Origin: Propionibacteriaceae bacterium
GTDB taxonomy: Bacteria > Actinomycetota > Actinomycetes > Propionibacteriales > Propionibacteriaceae
DNA: 5,256 bases
NCBI GenBank assembly: GCA_024636075.1
Contig: JAGXHS010000160.1
Span: forward strand, 1 to 5,256
Reading direction: 5' to 3'
A model generated the notes under the pieces. That model was not told the origin of the DNA. It ran no database searches and saw only the letters and a program-made list of their open reading frames with translations. A program made the position numbers and the translations under genes. Shown piece by piece: positions 4,299-5,256 of the stretch (positions are counted from its first letter, which is position 1; every line of letters starts with the position of its first letter).

Positions 4299-5256
4299 CG
4301 GTAGCCGAGCAGGGTGAAGATCCCGAAGACCATGTCGGAGTAGGGCGCGGTATCGGAGGCGACCATCTCAGGCTGAGGACCGCCGTCAAGGTTGAGAATG
4401 GTATCCAGTACGTAGAGCGAGTCGCGCACCGTGCCGGGGATGACGACGGCCCCGATGGCGGCGACTTGGTCGTTGACCGCGTTGAACCAAGTCAGTCCGC
4501 GACCGTGGCCGAAGTACTTCGGGTTCGGGGCAGCGTTGATCGTGCGGACGGGCACGATGAACCGAAAGCCCATCGACCGACGCCAATAGCCCACCACCCC
4601 ACGTTCTCGCGATCGGCACACCAGCCTGGGCGTCGATCAAGACGGCGTTGGCGGCGGTGTGGGTTTCGGTGCGCATGTAGTTCGCCTGCACGTGCCCCAG
4701 CCGGTCGCGGGTCAGCGCCGGGTGCCCTTCGCCTATCACCGGGGTGAGGCCCACGTTGCAGGCATCAGCGATCAGCACCGCGGCCACCGACAACGGCAGG
4801 TTGGCCATGCGTGGGCCGGAGCCGGATACGTGCGTGTAGGCGTCGAGGAACCCGGTCCAGGAGTGCACCTCGAGCAGTATCTCGGGCAAATCTACCCGGG
4901 GCAGCATCCCGGCGAGTTGTCGCCGTAGCGTCGTCAACGACTCGGGAACATCCACGGCACCCAGGGCTGCGACTGAGAGCCTGACCTTATCTCCGCCGGG
5001 CTGGGTGAGCCGCACGCTCGCGTCCGGGCCAGCGACGGCGACCGCTCCCGCGAGGCCTCGCCAACCGGCATCGAGTAGTGCGACTTTCGCAGCGAGGTGC
5101 TCGCTCACCGGGCCGTCCAAGCTCAACGAACGCAGGGCCGGGTCCCGTGCCTTGTCCCATGCGGGGCCGGTTAGGAGGTGGGCGCGCGGATCACCCCACC
5201 GTAGCGACGTCGTAGCGAACACGTCTCGGCGGCGCAAGTGCGACCGCAGCAGCTCA
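4286..5256 (-). pseudogene. tnpA: Tn3-family transposase TnpA, frameshifted and 3'-truncated, runs off the right edge
   Basis: Tn3-family TnpA (about 1000 residues) cuts and joins 38-bp repeat ends in replicative transposition. About 320 residues of the central and catalytic region are present. The minus frame entering at the right edge reads LRRRDVFATTSLRWGDPRAHLL, then MLPRVDLPEILLEVHSWTGF, DAYTHVSGSG, ADACNVGLTPVIGEGHPALT and WGGGLLASVDGL (first catalytic Asp, codon 4572-4574). At the TTT run at 4565-4567 one extra base shifts the frame. The match continues in the next frame as FRFIVPVRTINAAPNPKYFG, NAVNDQVAAIGAVVIPGTVRDSLY and VASDTAPYSDMVFG (second Asp, codon 4352-4354), then LLGYR. There the gene stops at the outer end of the inverted repeat. 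The final third with the catalytic Glu is missing, so the product cannot be active. The N-terminus lies outside the window. Confidence 0.93.

Noticed and set aside
4166..4747. 193-codon plus-strand frame
   Set aside because: It starts inside the miniature element and then runs antisense through the tnpA remnant.
1..5256. CRISPR array, attachment-site duplication, or intact toxin-antitoxin pair
   Set aside because: There are no regularly spaced repeats; the tRNA fragment shows no second copy within the window; the toxin lacks an antitoxin and both its ends.

Overview
The window comes from a high-GC actinomycete. This is suggested by the high G+C content, GTG and ATG starts, strongly G/C-ending codons, and actinobacterial-type families (DUF7662/DUF6884 fusion, DUF3825, TetR, an IS1634-type insertion sequence, Tn3-family TnpA). 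It looks like an accessory or recombination-scarred region rather than a housekeeping operon: of about nine gene-like units, only the dodecin, the IS transposase and possibly one small hypothetical gene look intact.

Left part (1-1050). The first 31 bases, read on the minus strand, are the 5' half of a tRNA cut by the window edge. Next to it is a minus-strand DUF7662-DUF6884 protein whose C-terminal domain is cut off mid-motif. Divergent from that, on the plus strand, is the last ~100 residues of a DUF3825 protein without the rest of the gene. A strong GC-rich hairpin (977-1009) closes this block.

Middle (1050-1720). A small charged, probably coiled-coil protein of unknown function (minus) lies divergent to a complete 67-residue dodecin (plus). 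The dodecin has a near-perfect ribosome binding site and a candidate extended -10 promoter. It lacks the tryptophan and glutamine that stack on and contact flavin in characterised dodecins.

Gene graveyard (1800-2330). A ParE/RelE-type toxin fragment (minus, no antitoxin, both ends lost) abuts head-to-head a TetR-family regulator fragment (plus, DNA-binding domain lost, one frameshift). The TetR fragment is then cut by an IS1634-family insertion sequence. I place the IS at 2331-3986, from a 19-bp imperfect terminal inverted repeat matching 16/19, and it carries an intact 504-residue DDE transposase.

Right part (3987-5256). A 278-bp segment (4021-4298) with no convincing gene is bounded by a 38-bp inverted repeat (31/38 identical). 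Each arm begins GGGG and ends GCGCTAAG, the length and end bases expected of Tn3-family terminal repeats. It therefore looks like a Tn3-derived inverted-repeat miniature element (TIME/MITE). It abuts, without a 5-bp target duplication, a frameshifted and truncated Tn3-family transposase gene that runs off the right edge. The outer IR bases supply the stop codon of the truncated TnpA. This miniature element is the most interesting feature here. Overall the window records successive insertions, deletions and illegitimate joins beside a tRNA gene, with one intact small metabolic gene in between.
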